The translations under genes and the position numbers were made by a program. Source: Rufibacter roseus (GTDB lineage Bacteria; Bacteroidota; Bacteroidia; Cytophagales; Hymenobacteraceae). From it: a stretch of 42,037 bases of DNA. Shown piece after piece: positions 41,990 to 42,037 of the stretch (position 1 is its first letter; every line of letters begins with the position of its first letter). Under the pieces are notes generated by a model. It was not told the DNA's origin. It worked only from the letters and a program-made list of their open reading frames with translations, and made no database searches. The stretch is taken from positions 1 through 42,037 of the forward strand of contig NZ_LRML01000023.1 of assembly GCF_001647285.1 (NCBI RefSeq), given 5' to 3'.

Positions 41990-42004
41990 GAATTAAGAAT
42001 TAAG
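41984..42004 (+). repeat. Heptanucleotide tandem repeat, 3 x AATTAAG
   Basis: Three perfect AATTAAG units; the TAA inside the first unit (41987-41989) is the stop codon of the receptor gene. Same class as the remnant after fabG. Confidence 0.93.
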
Positions 42005-42010
42005 AGTTGA

Positions 42011-42027
42011 AGCCCTGTTTTCGGGCT
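42011..42027 (+). terminator. Possible terminator hairpin at window end
   Basis: AGCCC (42011-42015) pairs with GGGCT (42023-42027) over a 7-nt loop, followed by ACTTTAAGAA. It is weak and cut by the window end. Confidence 0.4.
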
Positions 42028-42037
42028 ACTTTAAGAA

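Overview
The window looks like a chromosomal segment from a Bacteroidota bacterium, most probably a Cytophagales/Hymenobacteraceae member (Rufibacter/Pontibacter/Hymenobacter type). This is inferred from SusC/OMP-type outer-membrane barrels, an S9 DPP-IV-like peptidase, TAnnTTTG-type promoter boxes instead of sigma70 boxes, the general lack of Shine-Dalgarno sites, and the gene content. There are no tRNA, rRNA, CRISPR, transposase, integrase or phage genes, so this is ordinary chromosome. About 40 protein genes are called, and several starts are moved downstream of the longest ORF.

Layout. 0.4-6.6 kb: an outer-membrane barrel protein (+), then a minus-strand run of a DUF2383-like protein, a patatin lipase, an unknown protein, a SIMPL-domain protein and a DPP-IV-like peptidase. 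6.8-9.8 kb: clpS, recR and a GT2 glycosyltransferase fused to a degenerate phosphoglycosyltransferase. 10.1-15.4 kb: an aspartate aminotransferase, then a probable envelope-sugar module (heptose-kinase-like PfkB protein, phosphoethanolamine transferase, acyltransferase 3). 15.4-17.9 kb: hemE, a MarC-family protein and a receiver-like protein without its phospho-acceptor Asp. 18.0-20.2 kb: purK-purE plus a GNAT acetyltransferase. 20.2-24.7 kb: a barrel protein, a translationally coupled PQQ-type sugar dehydrogenase and cytochrome c lipoprotein pair, a TMEM220-like protein and a histidine phosphatase. 25.0-29.2 kb: small unknown genes, a DnaQ-like exonuclease and dnaK. 29.6-33.8 kb: an RluE-type pseudouridine synthase, a DUF2007/zinc-ribbon protein, a VWA membrane protein and fabG. 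33.9-37.1 kb: a TPR lipoprotein, a single-domain response regulator, a phosphatase lipoprotein and a stress-type SDR. 37.8-42.0 kb: lpdA and a TonB-dependent-receptor-like barrel.

The most interesting signal is between the genes. A family of about 40-bp palindromes (GTTTT-[A/T]GG...TTTT-loop-AAAA...CC[A/T]-AAAAC) occurs 15 times in 42 kb, nearly always just after a stop codon. The arms differ between copies, yet in the best copies both arms change together, so the hairpin rather than the sequence seems conserved. One copy has become coding sequence for the signal peptide of the patatin-like protein, another supplies the stop codon of the cytochrome c gene, and several share their T-run with a classical terminator. 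A second pattern is short heptanucleotide tandem arrays (TCTTGAG and AATTAAG classes) that begin at, or within a few bases of, stop codons. A BIME-like pair of REP palindromes and a 0.7-kb island of dispersed repeats complete the repeat landscape.
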